DNA of 64,000 nucleotides from Nocardia alni (GTDB lineage: Bacteria > Actinomycetota > Actinomycetes > Mycobacteriales > Mycobacteriaceae): contig NZ_JAGPOX010000018.1 in the NCBI RefSeq assembly GCF_019038435.1, positions 1 through 64,000 on the forward strand, in the 5' to 3' direction. Under the pieces are notes generated by a model. The model was not told the DNA's origin. It saw only the letters and a list, made by a program, of their open reading frames with translations, and did not search any database. Both the position numbers and the translations under genes were made by a program. This document shows, piece by piece, positions 46,341 to 54,687 of the stretch. Every line of letters begins with the position of its first letter. The stretch's first letter is position 1.

Positions 46341-47260
46341 CACGGGCCGGTGAGCAAGCTGCGCAGCAGCTCACGGGTCCGGCGGGCGGAGGCGGCCCGG
46401 TCGGTGCCGACGGGCACGATATTGGCCCAGATATCGGTAGCACCCGCATCGAGCAGCGCTTGCAACTGCTGGGTCACGGCGTGCTCGGTGCCGACGATCG
46501 CGGCGTCGGCGGCGGTCGCAGCGCCCCCGGCGTCGAGGATGCGCTGATAGTTGGGCATGCCGGAGTAGACAGCGGAGCTGGCGGCGACGGCTTCGCGTGC
46601 GGCGTCCCGGTCCTCGTGCACTGCGACCGGCAGTCCAGCCACGATCCGTGGCGCCGGCCGGTCAGCCGCCGCGGCCGCCCCGGACACGCCTGGCACGATC
46701 CGGCTCTCCAGGGCCTTCGCTGTTGCCATCCAGCAGATGGCGCCGTCGGCGAGCTCACCGGCGATCTGCAACAGCCGTGGTGACAATGCCGCCAGCAGCG
46801 TGGGCACGGGATAGGCCAACGGGGCGACCACACCTGCGCAGTGTGCGGACCAATCCCGCCCCTGGAAATCCACGTCCCGGCCGTGCAGCGCAGCGGTCAG
46901 AATGTGCATGTACTCCTGGGTGTTGCGGGCTGGATGGTCGTAGGACTGCCCGTAGACGCCTTCCACCAGTGCCCGGTGCGAGGGGCCGATGTCGAGCGTG
47001 AAACCCGGGCGGTTCATGGCGCTGACGACGGCCGCGACCCGATTGGCTTGCAGCACAGGGTGACACGGGTACGTCTGCAGCACCGCAGTGCCGAGTTCGA
47101 TGCGATTCGTGCTGCGCCCCGCGATCGCGATCGCGGTGAGCGGATCACCGGCCACCGTGCTCGCGTACCACAGCGAGGTGAACCCTTCTTCTTCCGCGCG
47201 CGCCGCCTGGCCGACGATCTTGTCCACCGACGCACCCATCCCGGTCAATCCGATACGCAT
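46340..47260 (-). CDS. LLM-class flavin/F420-dependent oxidoreductase
   Basis: 306 residues with GGAAGGAG before ATG 47260. It reads MRIGLTGMGASVDKIVGQAARAEEEGFTSLWYAS, then LGTAVLQTYPCHPVLQANRVAAVVSAMNRPGFTLDIGPSH, and ILTAALHGRDVDFQGRDW. These match the F420-dependent LLM group of Actinobacteria (TIGR03564-like), rather than the FMN-dependent NtaA type seen as the relic at 37552. It should perform a two-electron reduction or oxidation using F420. Confidence 0.87.
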   Translation of the reverse strand: MRIGLTGMGASVDKIVGQAARAEEEGFTSLWYASTVAGDPLTAIAIAGRSTNRIELGTAVLQTYPCHPVLQANRVAAVVSAMNRPGFTLDIGPSHRALVEGVYGQSYDHPARNTQEYMHILTAALHGRDVDFQGRDWSAHCAGVVAPLAYPVPTLLAALSPRLLQIAGELADGAICWMATAKALESRIVPGVSGAAAAADRPAPRIVAGLPVAVHEDRDAAREAVAASSAVYSGMPNYQRILDAGGAATAADAAIVGTEHAVTQQLQALLDAGATDIWANIVPVGTDRAASARRTRELLRSLLTGP

Positions 47261-47336
47261 GCCGCTCCTTCCGTCTGGGGCGTTGCCGCCGCGGTACTGT
47301 CGCGGGCCTGCCCGGTGGCCGCTGTACGAGAGTTGC

Positions 47337-48239
47337 TCACCATGGTGTGAGCACGAGTTTGCCTCGCACGCGGCCTGTTTCGCTGAGGCGGTGGGCTTCG
47401 GCGACGTCGGCCAGCGATATCGCCCGATCGATGTGCACACGGGCCTGTCCGGCTCGTACCAGCGTTCCGATCTCGGACAGGTCGGACCGGGACGGTCTGC
47501 CGGTGACCTGCGCCGCACGGCAGTCATCGCCGACGTCGGACTGTTGTGCTGTGATATAGCGCCCGCCCGCGTTCAACACCCGCAACGACCGGGACCCGTA
47601 GTCGCCGCCGACGAGGTCGAGCACGACGTCGACATCATCGACTGCTGTAGCGAAATCCGTTGTCGTGTAGTCGATCGCTTCGTCGATGCCGAGATTACGC
47701 AGGAACGTGTGGTTGACCGCGCGGGCGGTGCCGATCACCCGTGCGCCGCGTAGCTTGGCGAACTGCACGGCCAGGTGGCCGACCCCGCCCGCAGCCGCGT
47801 GGATCAGAATCCGCTCGCCCGAACCCAGGCCCGCCAGCTCGAGTGCCTGCCATGCGGTCAGCGCGGCAGTGGGCAGCGCGGCGGCTGTGAGGATATCCAG
47901 ATCCGCGGGACGCGCGGTGAGGTGGTCGGCGCGGGCGATGACGTATTCACAGTAGGTTCCGGTGCGGCTGTGCACCATGCCGAAAACCTGGTCACCCGAA
48001 CCGAATTCGGTCACTTCATCGCCGACCTCGGCGACGGTGCCGCACACGTCGAATCCCAGCGTGAACGGCGGCTCACCCAGGAACCCGACCTGCCCGGCAC
48101 GGAGTTTGCAGTCGACAGGGTTCACCGACGTGGCTGCCAGCCGGATCAGTACCTGTCCCCGCCGCGGTGCGGTGAGGGGCACTTCGATGGTCTCCAGAAC
48201 GTCCGGGCCGCCCAGGTCCTTCTGACTGACGACTTTCAC
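47337..48239 (-). CDS. Zinc-independent MDR-family quinone oxidoreductase (NADPH)
   Basis: 300 residues from GTG 48239, with AAAGGA 8 bases upstream. Motifs: VKVVSQKDLGGPDVLETIEVP, VNPVDCKLRAG, LGFDVCGTVAEVGDEV, LIHAAAGGVGHLAVQFAKLRGARVIGTA (NADP site AAGGVG) and LVLTPW at the C-terminus. The structural zinc Cys cluster of alcohol dehydrogenases is absent, so it is a quinone reductase/enoyl reductase type. It lies in the minus-strand operon, 168 bp after the SnoaL-like gene. Confidence 0.9.
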   Translation of the reverse strand: MKVVSQKDLGGPDVLETIEVPLTAPRRGQVLIRLAATSVNPVDCKLRAGQVGFLGEPPFTLGFDVCGTVAEVGDEVTEFGSGDQVFGMVHSRTGTYCEYVIARADHLTARPADLDILTAAALPTAALTAWQALELAGLGSGERILIHAAAGGVGHLAVQFAKLRGARVIGTARAVNHTFLRNLGIDEAIDYTTTDFATAVDDVDVVLDLVGGDYGSRSLRVLNAGGRYITAQQSDVGDDCRAAQVTGRPSRSDLSEIGTLVRAGQARVHIDRAISLADVAEAHRLSETGRVRGKLVLTPW

Positions 48240-48407
48240 GGTTCATCCTTTGCTCACTGGTTCGCGGTTCGAGCTGATCGTGGTTATCCGCCTGATCGTT
48301 CGGTGGTTGGGTGCCACAGCCCCTGGCGGCCTTGTGCTTTCGCGCACCGTCCGTGGCGGACGGGTGCGGGCAGTCGGCCCTGTCGCCTACGGCCGCGCGC
48401 GAGTTGG

Positions 48408-49010
48408 TCAGGTTGAGGATTCCCCTGATGGCGCGGGTGGGGCGCTCCATCGTGCCGGGGCGGGCGAGTCCGCCTGCAGTGGACGTTGATAGGACAGATC
48501 GGTGGTGTCCCGGGTGCCCTTGGGATAGCCCTGTTCGGTGAAGAACCGAGACTGCACAACCCGGGCGTCGGCGGTGAACATGACCTCGACGGTGGAGCGC
48601 CGCAACGCGATACGCCAGTGGCCGTCCCGGCGTTCGAGCCGGTCGATGTAGCGGCCACTGATGAACTGCGCGGTGCGGCCATCGCTGCCGAGCAGCACCA
48701 CGATCGAGTAGCTTTCGGCGTGCGCGCTGTCGCCGTCGATCTCGCAGGTATGGGTGGTGATGTTGTGCGTGTGCACCTGCGAGGTGGCCGCATGGGCAGT
48801 ATTGGCCCAGTCCGCGTAGTCGGCGCCACTGTTGGTGGCGTTGCCGTGATGGTCGATGGCGTCGGGATGGTATGCGCTGCTGATCAATTCGGCATCGTGG
48901 CGATCGCACCCGCGAGCGTGCCGGGCGATGCAGTCGAGGATTTCGGCCCGGTCCTCCAGATAGCGCAGGCGGTGGTGCAGGTCGGCCGAATCGTTGGTGC
49001 CGGTGCTCAT
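48408..49010 (-). CDS. SnoaL-like (NTF2-fold) protein
   Basis: 200 residues. LHHRLRYLEDRAEILDCIARHARGCDRHDAELISSAYHPDAIDHHG is the typical start of an actinobacterial SnoaL-like polyketide-cyclase-family protein. The cone-shaped fold continues with HTHNITTHTCEIDGDSAHAESYSIVVLLG and FISGRYIDRLERRDGHWRIALRRS. The last ~45 residues are proline-rich. Such proteins are cyclases, isomerases or dehydratases (RHO-alpha-beta type). ATG 49010 follows the TauD stop by one base, so the two genes are coupled. Confidence 0.85.
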   Translation of the reverse strand: MSTGTNDSADLHHRLRYLEDRAEILDCIARHARGCDRHDAELISSAYHPDAIDHHGNATNSGADYADWANTAHAATSQVHTHNITTHTCEIDGDSAHAESYSIVVLLGSDGRTAQFISGRYIDRLERRDGHWRIALRRSTVEVMFTADARVVQSRFFTEQGYPKGTRDTTDLSYQRPLQADSPAPARWSAPPAPSGESST

Positions 49011-49011
49011 T

Positions 49012-49845
49012 TCAGGCGACCGCCTCGACACCGTTGAGCGTGGTGCGGTGCATCAGCCGCCGTGAGGTCAACTCGAACGGGATGGCGCGGTGCAGCATGC
49101 CGGTGTTGTCCCAGATCACCAGATCGCCTCGGTGCCATCGGTGCTGGTAGGTGAACTGCGGTTGTGTCGCCCAGTCCAGCAGATGGGTCAACAGGGCCCG
49201 GCCCTCCTCGACGGCCCGGCCCACGATATGGTCGGCGGTCGCTCCGATCAGCAGCGACTTGCGGCCGTTACGACGTGTCCACACCAGCGGATGGACCCGG
49301 CTCGGAACCCGCGCCCATGCCGCGCGCTCGGCATCGGTGGGTTCGGGGTTCGCCAGCAGTTGCGCCGCGGCGAAGGTGTGCTGCACCTGCAAGCCCTCCA
49401 ACTGGCGCTTCTCCTGCTCCGGCAGTGCCGCATAAGCCAGGAACGTGTCGGCGAACGCGGTGTCGCCGCCGGACGTATCCACCTCCTGGGCACTCAACAG
49501 CGTTGCCTTCTGCGGGACTTCGAGAGTGGCGCCGTCGATGTGCCAGTGGAAGTTGCCCTTCCGGTAGGAGGCCAGCACAGCGTCGGTCTTCGACGGATCG
49601 AGGGTGATCGTTTCGATCTCACCGAGCCGATGCTCGCGGGTCCGGGACATCACCGGATCACCGAGCAACCGGGTGAACGTCACCAGATCCTCATCGGCGA
49701 TGTGCAGATCGCGGTAGATCAGAACGCCGTACTCGTCCAATGCTGTCCGGCAGTGCTCGGCGGCGGCGGGGGCCGTCAGTTCCCCACCGGCCACTCCGGT
49801 GATCTCGGCGCCGAACGGATCCATGGGATGAAGGTGCAGGGGCAT
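49012..49845 (-). CDS. TauD/TfdA-family Fe(II)/2-oxoglutarate-dependent dioxygenase
   Basis: 277 residues; GAAGGA lies 8 bases before ATG 49845. The iron motif is FHWHIDGATL (HxD), and the distal His is in GDLVIWDNTGMLHRAIPFELTSRRLMHRTTLNG (with the 2-oxoglutarate-binding Arg). LGDPVMSRTREHRLGEIE and GGDTAFADTFLAYAALPEQEK are also family features. It should hydroxylate a small organic substrate. It is the first gene of the five-gene minus operon. Confidence 0.9.
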   Translation of the reverse strand: MPLHLHPMDPFGAEITGVAGGELTAPAAAEHCRTALDEYGVLIYRDLHIADEDLVTFTRLLGDPVMSRTREHRLGEIETITLDPSKTDAVLASYRKGNFHWHIDGATLEVPQKATLLSAQEVDTSGGDTAFADTFLAYAALPEQEKRQLEGLQVQHTFAAAQLLANPEPTDAERAAWARVPSRVHPLVWTRRNGRKSLLIGATADHIVGRAVEEGRALLTHLLDWATQPQFTYQHRWHRGDLVIWDNTGMLHRAIPFELTSRRLMHRTTLNGVEAVA

Positions 49846-49865
49846 CGCAGGTCCTTCTTATTGCT

Positions 49866-49889
49866 CAACTGTACAAGAGCAGACTATAC
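49866..49889. promoter_or_regulatory. Weak half-sites related to the TetR operator
   Basis: ACTGTAC (49868-49874) and ACTATAC (49883-49889) are two same-orientation half-sites 15 bp apart, upstream of the TauD gene. The opposite arms are not conserved, so membership in the regulon is uncertain. The remaining 49890-50138 shows no gene. Confidence 0.3.
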
Positions 49890-50138
49890 GATATTGGAGA
49901 GTGACGTTCTCTTCTTGCTGGTTGAGCATTCCAAGCATCGGGACCACGACACGACCACCGCTTTTCTCGGGGCTGCCGCACGGCGAATAGGGCCGGGACT
50001 TCGTCATGCCAGCTCAATGGCCGACATGCTCGGACAGCGCTTCGAGGCCCTCGGACGAGCCCGGCTCAACCAACCGCAACCCTCGCGGCCCGAGGGTAAG
50101 CGCAGCCTGCTGACGACCGGACTGGCAGTATGTGAAAC

Positions 50139-50936
50139 GTGGGCGTGCGTGAGAAGAACAACGTCGTGGTCACCGGGGTTCCCGGGGCGCCGCCGATGCT
50201 GCTCGCGCATGGTTTCGGGTGTGACCAGAATCTGTGGCGTCTGGTGGCGCCCACGCTGGCGCAGCGGTTCCGGGTGGTGCTGTTCGATCACGTCGGCGCG
50301 GGGGGCTCGGATACCTCGGCATGGACGGCGCAGCGATACTCCGATCTGGGGTCGTACGCGCAGGACATTCTCGACTTGTGCGCCGAGCTGGATCTGCGTG
50401 AGGTGATACTCGTCGGTCATTCGGTCTCGGCGATGATCGCGGTGCTGGCCGCGAACCGTGAACCCGAGTGGTTCGCGAAACTGGTTCTGCTCACCCCGTC
50501 GCCCTGCTATATCGACGACGGTGACTATCGAGGCGGATTCAGCCGCGCCGACATCGACGAACTACTCGAATCCCTCGAATCCAACTATCTGGGCTGGTCG
50601 GCGACGATGGCCCCGGTGATCATGGGCAACCCCGAGCGTCCCGAACTCGGAGGGGAACTGACAGACAGTTTCTGCCGCACCGATCCGCAGATCGCGCGGG
50701 TATTCGCCCGGGCGACATTCCTGTCCGACAACCGCGACGACCTTTCCCAGGTCACCGTCCCGACACTGATCATCCAGACCTCCCACGACGTCATCGCGCC
50801 CACAGAGGTCGGTGCCTTCGTCCATGATCGGATTCCCGCCAGCGAGCTGGTCACACTGGACGCGGTCGGGCACTGTCCGCAGCTGAGCGCCCCCGAACTC
50901 ACCGCCGCGGCGATCATCGAGTTCGCCGGCCGCTGA
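50139..50936 (+). CDS. rsbQ: RsbQ-like alpha/beta hydrolase (energy-stress signalling)
   Basis: 265 residues from GTG 50139. It is close to Bacillus subtilis RsbQ throughout: MLLAHGFGCDQNLWRLVAPTLAQRFRVVLFDHVGAGGSD, YAQDILDLCAELDLREVILVGHSVSAMI, LLTPSPCYIDDGDYRGGF and DLSQVTVPTLIIQTSHDVIAPTEVG. The Ser (GHSVS), Asp (HDVIAP) and His (VGHCPQ) triad is intact. In Bacillus, RsbQ is a positive regulator of the phosphatase RsbP. The next gene is an RsbP-type phosphatase and its ATG overlaps this stop (TGATG). Ligand unknown; the family includes the plant KAI2/D14 receptors. Confidence 0.9.
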   Translation: MGVREKNNVVVTGVPGAPPMLLAHGFGCDQNLWRLVAPTLAQRFRVVLFDHVGAGGSDTSAWTAQRYSDLGSYAQDILDLCAELDLREVILVGHSVSAMIAVLAANREPEWFAKLVLLTPSPCYIDDGDYRGGFSRADIDELLESLESNYLGWSATMAPVIMGNPERPELGGELTDSFCRTDPQIARVFARATFLSDNRDDLSQVTVPTLIIQTSHDVIAPTEVGAFVHDRIPASELVTLDAVGHCPQLSAPELTAAAIIEFAGR

Positions 50937-52207
50937 TGGCTCCCATCGGCGACGAGATCGGAGGCCCCAGCCACGAGCCCGCGCACGGTAGCGAGGCGAA
51001 CCCGGCCTTCTCGGCTCTGCTGGAGGACAGCGCCGAGGACCTGTACGAGAACGCGCCGTGCGGATACCTGTCGACGCTGATGGACGGCACGATCGCCAAG
51101 ATCAACGCGACCCTGCTGGGCTGGCTCGGCTACCGTCGCGAGGATGTGGTCGGCCGTCGGCGGTTCGCCGACCTGCTCACCGTCGGCGGGCGGATGTACC
51201 ACGAAACCCACATCGCGCCCATGCTGGCCATGCACGGTCACGTGGGCGGGCTCGCCCTGGAACTGCTGCGCGCCGACCGGTCGCGCCTTCCGATCCTGGT
51301 GACCTCGATCGTGAAGACCGGCTCCGATGGCACCGCACAGCTCATTCGCACCACCGTCTTCGACGCCAGCGACCGCCGTGCCTACGAACAGGAACTACTG
51401 CGCGCCCGCCGTGTCGCGGAGAGTGAACGTGAGCAGGTGCAAAAACTCGCCTCCACCTTGCAGCGCACCCTGCTGCCTCCCACACTGCCCACCGTTCCCG
51501 GGATGGAAATCGCCGCCTACTACCACCCCGCCTCCCGCGACGAGGTCGGCGGCGACTTCTACGACGTGTTCCCACTCACCGGCGACACCTGGGGATTCTT
51601 CCTCGGCGACGTCTCCGGCAAGGGACCCGAAGCCGCCGCGGTGACCTCCCTGACCCGCTACACCCTGCGCGCGGCCGCGGTCTACGATCCAGATCCGGTC
51701 GAAGTACTGGGCAACCTGAACACCGTGCTCAACCACGAATACCACAGCAACGACTCACGATTCTGCACCGTCATCTACGGCTCGCTGATCCCCGATGCCA
51801 CCGGCGCCACGCTCACCCTGGCCAGTGGTGGTCACCCGTCAGCGGTGGTGATCAGGGCCGACGGGACAACACAATTCGTGGCGACGCCCGGCGGAATGCT
51901 CGTCGGGCCGTTCCCCGAGGCCGTATTCACCAGCGCCGAAATACATTTGAATGCCGGAGACACCGTCCTGCTCTATACCGACGGTCTCACCGAAGCCCGC
52001 ATCCGTGGTTCACAACGATTCGACGAGTTCCAGCTCTTCGACATTCTCGCCGCCGACGGGCCGACCGATGCCGCGAAACTGATTCTGACGCTGACCGAAC
52101 TACTCACCGGATTCGGTGACGGAGTCGAAGACGACACCGCCCTGCTCGCCCTGAGCATCCCGGCAACGACGGCCGGCACGCCTAGAGCGGACCGGCCTCA
52201 GCGTTGA
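50936..52207 (+). CDS. rsbP: RsbP-like phosphatase: PAS domain, coiled coil, PP2C (SpoIIE) domain
   Basis: 423 residues. A PAS domain covers about 35-150 (DLYENAPCGYLSTLMDGTIAKINATLLGWLGYRREDVVGRRRFADLL). A coiled-coil linker (YEQELLRARRVAESEREQVQKLASTLQRTLLPPTLP) leads to a PP2C domain with DEVGGDFYDVFPL, FFLGDVSGKGPEAAAVTSL, TLASGGHPSAVVI, LLYTDGLTEAR and VEDDTALLAL, so the metal-binding Asp residues are present. It should dephosphorylate a STAS anti-anti-sigma protein. With the RsbQ gene it is a complete energy-stress input module. No RsbV/RsbW/sigma-B genes are adjacent. Confidence 0.92.
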   Translation: MAPIGDEIGGPSHEPAHGSEANPAFSALLEDSAEDLYENAPCGYLSTLMDGTIAKINATLLGWLGYRREDVVGRRRFADLLTVGGRMYHETHIAPMLAMHGHVGGLALELLRADRSRLPILVTSIVKTGSDGTAQLIRTTVFDASDRRAYEQELLRARRVAESEREQVQKLASTLQRTLLPPTLPTVPGMEIAAYYHPASRDEVGGDFYDVFPLTGDTWGFFLGDVSGKGPEAAAVTSLTRYTLRAAAVYDPDPVEVLGNLNTVLNHEYHSNDSRFCTVIYGSLIPDATGATLTLASGGHPSAVVIRADGTTQFVATPGGMLVGPFPEAVFTSAEIHLNAGDTVLLYTDGLTEARIRGSQRFDEFQLFDILAADGPTDAAKLILTLTELLTGFGDGVEDDTALLALSIPATTAGTPRADRPQR

Positions 52208-52422
52208 CGCACTACTGCGGTCCTGTTCTTCCAGCAACGCGGAGACTCGTTCGGTGTCGACCGGCGTAGCGGCGGTGCCGGGTGATCCGCGGGGGCATGG
52301 AAGTCCGAGTTGGTATCGGCCAGCAGGAGTTCGGCGTACATGCGGCCCTCGCGGATACCGAATGACTCGCCAGCCACCGGCCTGGGGGCCAAGCGCACAG
52401 TGCGGGTCGGGGCAGCGCTCAC
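52198..52422 (-). CDS. Possible small protein (74 aa) coupled to the GNAT gene
   Basis: GTG 52422 overlaps the stop of the GNAT gene (GTGA), giving VSAAPTRTVRLAPRPVAGES and FGIREGRMYAELLLADTNSD, ending NRTAVVRQR. The pattern APRPVAGESFGIREGRMYAEL looks protein-like, but I cannot name a family. It runs into the end of the convergent RsbP gene by 10 bp. It could be chance. Confidence 0.3.
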   Translation of the reverse strand: MSAAPTRTVRLAPRPVAGESFGIREGRMYAELLLADTNSDFHAPADHPAPPLRRSTPNESPRCWKNRTAVVRQR

Positions 52423-53474
52423 TTCACGTCGGTCACGGGGATCTCGTAGAACCGGGGACCCGAGCGGGTGAGCCGGTGGCCCAGCGTCTCGTTGACCGCG
52501 ATCATGTGCTCGTTGTCGGCTCCGTTGCGAGTTCTGATCCGCTTCAGGCGCGGCTCGGTTTCCGCGAGCAACTGCATCATCGCGGTCTTGACCAGTATGC
52601 CGAGCCGATGTCCGCGGTGCGGCCTGGTCACCGCTGTGAGATGCTGGTATGCCCATTCCGGCTCGTCCGGGTCGATCGTGAGCTCGGTGATCGCGGCCAT
52701 CTCCCCGGTCGCCTCCCGCACCGCCGCGACCGAGTAGCCACGCAGGTGGCCCGCGCGCAGCAGCATTCCCGTCCGCTGCCTGACGCGGTCCGCGTCCCAC
52801 ACCTCGGGCTGGACGCCCTCGGCGTGCGGTGCGTCGGCGTAGTACGCGTTGAGCGCCCCCGCGTACCCGGCCGCGTGCTCGTCGGGGACGGGCCCGGTCC
52901 AGGTCACCAGCGAGTACCCGGTGGCCTTCCGCTCCGCCTCGGCGCGCATCTCCGCGACCCGTTCGGGCGGGATCTCGCGCAGTTCCTGGACGCGCCTGGC
53001 CCTCTCGAACGCCAGCGTAGCGCCGGTGCTCCGAGCGAACGCGTCCCCTGCGGAGTCCGCCGGCGTGACCCCGTCCAGGACCATCCGGCCGTGCGCCGCG
53101 GCCCGCTCCGCCGCGTGCCGCAGCAGGGCCCGGCCAGCTCCCTGACGCCGCAGAGCCGGATGGGTGAACAGGTAGACGAACGCGCGGTCCAGGTTTTCCA
53201 GGTCCGGCAGATCCAGCCGGTAATACGCCACCGCACCACCGAACTCATTGGGCAGATACCAAACCTCGCCGGGAGCGCCCTCCCAGTCGCCGGTCAGCAG
53301 GAGGCGATGGGTGCCAGGGGAGTCCGGCGGCTCGATCGGCTCGTCCACCAGGTGCGCCGCGCGAAACACCTCGTACAGGGCAGAGGCGGTGAGGGTATCG
53401 GCTGGCTCCCAAGGCAGAGGGCGCGGGGTGCTGGGCAGTCGGGGTGATCCGTCGGGAGGAAAAGGTCTTGACAT
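52419..53474 (-). CDS. Tandem GNAT-family N-acetyltransferase
   Basis: 351 residues with two GNAT folds. Domain 1 (about 25-160) has LFTHPALRRQGAGRALLRHAAERAAAHGR, the R-x-x-G-x-G/A acetyl-CoA loop. Domain 2 (about 190-350) has EMAAITELTIDPDEPEWAYQHLTAVTRPHRGHRLGILVKTAMMQLLAETEP and RTRNGADNEHMIAVNETLGHR. This two-domain layout is common in Actinobacteria (mycothiol-synthase-like architecture, but not MshD itself). Substrate unknown. Upstream, a fragment of a second such gene remains at 53492-53620. Confidence 0.88.
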   Translation of the reverse strand: MSRPFPPDGSPRLPSTPRPLPWEPADTLTASALYEVFRAAHLVDEPIEPPDSPGTHRLLLTGDWEGAPGEVWYLPNEFGGAVAYYRLDLPDLENLDRAFVYLFTHPALRRQGAGRALLRHAAERAAAHGRMVLDGVTPADSAGDAFARSTGATLAFERARRVQELREIPPERVAEMRAEAERKATGYSLVTWTGPVPDEHAAGYAGALNAYYADAPHAEGVQPEVWDADRVRQRTGMLLRAGHLRGYSVAAVREATGEMAAITELTIDPDEPEWAYQHLTAVTRPHRGHRLGILVKTAMMQLLAETEPRLKRIRTRNGADNEHMIAVNETLGHRLTRSGPRFYEIPVTDVK

Positions 53475-53491
53475 AGCCTACCCAGCCCGGG

Positions 53492-53620
53492 TCACCCGAG
53501 TGCCTCGTTGATCGCAATCATGTGCTGGTTGGATTCGGCGTTGCCGGTGTCGATCTGCGCCGTCCGCTGCTCGCCCTCCGCCAGCCACCGGAGCATAGCA
53601 GGCCGATTGGATATGGCCAT
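53492..53620 (-). pseudogene. GNAT C-terminal fragment
   Basis: The frame from ATG 53620 reads MAISNRPAMLRWLAEGEQRT and AQIDTGNAESNQHMIAINEALG before a stop. The RTAQIDTGNAESNQHMIAINEALG part matches the end of the adjacent tandem-GNAT protein (RIRTRNGADNEHMIAVNETLG). It is the last ~35 residues of another family member, cut off by the IS3-type debris next to it. Confidence 0.7.
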
Positions 53621-53698
53621 GACAGCGCATCGTTTGGTCCTGAGGGACTGCTGCAGGATCAGGTGACAGTTTGACCTGGCCCACCGATTGGGTTTCGG

Positions 53699-53848
53699 TC
53701 ACGCGGCCTGACTGGCCGACGCGGTCATGATTGTCGCGTATTCGATCGGGGTCAAGCGGCCCAGGCTGGCCTGGCGTCGGCGGCGGTGGTAGGTCCGCTC
53801 GATCCAGGTGACGATGGCATAGAGGACAGGGCTTCCCTGATCGTTCAT
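53699..53848 (-). mobile_element. IS3-family transposase (OrfB) C-terminal remnant
   Basis: Reading leftward from 53848: MNDQGSPVLYAIVTWIERTY, then HRRRRQASLGRLTPIEYATI and a stop at 53699. ERTYHRRRRQASLGRLTPIEYA is the typical end of IS3-group DDE transposases. The rest of the transposase is missing. The ~60 bp after the stop (to about 53640) may hold the terminal inverted repeat. A short inverted repeat (TGTCAGTG/CACTGACA, 53859-53900) marks the other side. Between 53901 and 54012 I see no gene. Confidence 0.75.
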
Positions 53849-54012
53849 GTCCCTATGGTGTCAGTGACCCGATTCCACGCATCACGCGGTAACACTGACA
53901 ACTTTGTGGTGGCTCTGCAGCCGATAATCGCACCGGCACAGTGGGTTTGTGGCTCTGGTCTGTCCGAGCGTAGGTAGCTTCGCTGGTGCGATATGGAGTG
54001 GACTGGCGGGTC

Positions 54013-54687
54013 TTAGACGTCGGCGAGGTCGGGAAGCAGGTGACCGATATCTTCGCGAAGTTTGGCTGGTTCGGTGAAGTGAATGGCCGAGCCGCCCCAT
54101 TGGCGGAATATTTCGCAGGTGTCGGCGCAGTCATCGATGAGGATCGCGTCGGTGGGTGCGAGGCCATAGCGTTCGAGGGTGGGGCCGAAGAACCGTTGTG
54201 GGTTCTCCTTTTTCAACGATCCCACCGTCGAGGAGACGATCAGTTCGTCGATGCGTAGTTCGCCGGTCAGCACGCGTGGGGCGGCGTGGACGAAGCATTC
54301 CATGTTGTCGCTGGCGACGGCGAGGAACGCGCGGGGGCGCAGGGCGCGCACGATGTTGGCCATGGCGGGGTCGATTTGCGCGTTGCGGCAGTCGCGCAGC
54401 AACTCTCGCAGGAGGTAGCCGTCGTTGTAGCGGGGTGGCAGGGTCAGGTTGAGTGTGTCGATGACTTGTTCGTCGGTGACCAGGCCCCGCATCCAGGCTC
54501 CGACGTATTCTTTGCGGCCCCGGAACAGGTCTTCGAGGGCACCGTTGAGGGGGCCTGCGAGTGGGTGTCGCTGGTTGCCGAGGATCGAGTCCCAGAACTG
54601 CGCCGTGGACAAGGTGTTGTACCAGTCGAAGAATATGAACACGTCGAAAATCGGCAGGACGCATTGTTCGTTGGCGCGGTGGGTCAT
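54013..54687 (-). CDS. HAD-superfamily hydrolase/phosphatase
   Basis: 224 residues. Motif I is FIFFDWYNTLS (DxxxT form), motif II AVASDNMECFVH (Ser/Asn), motif III the Lys in SLKKENPQRFF, and motif IV ILIDDCADTCEIFRQWGG. All four HAD motifs can be placed, with Trp-Tyr at the position usually occupied by the general acid Asp, so it may be a weak phosphatase or another HAD activity. The ATG at 54687 overlaps the GT2 stop (ATGA). It is the last gene of the six-gene operon. Confidence 0.8.
   Translation of the reverse strand: MTHRANEQCVLPIFDVFIFFDWYNTLSTAQFWDSILGNQRHPLAGPLNGALEDLFRGRKEYVGAWMRGLVTDEQVIDTLNLTLPPRYNDGYLLRELLRDCRNAQIDPAMANIVRALRPRAFLAVASDNMECFVHAAPRVLTGELRIDELIVSSTVGSLKKENPQRFFGPTLERYGLAPTDAILIDDCADTCEIFRQWGGSAIHFTEPAKLREDIGHLLPDLADV

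Noticed and set aside
47300..47336. A further TetR operator before the LLM gene at 47260
   Set aside because: Only one arm (GCTGTAC) is present; the other arm does not match.
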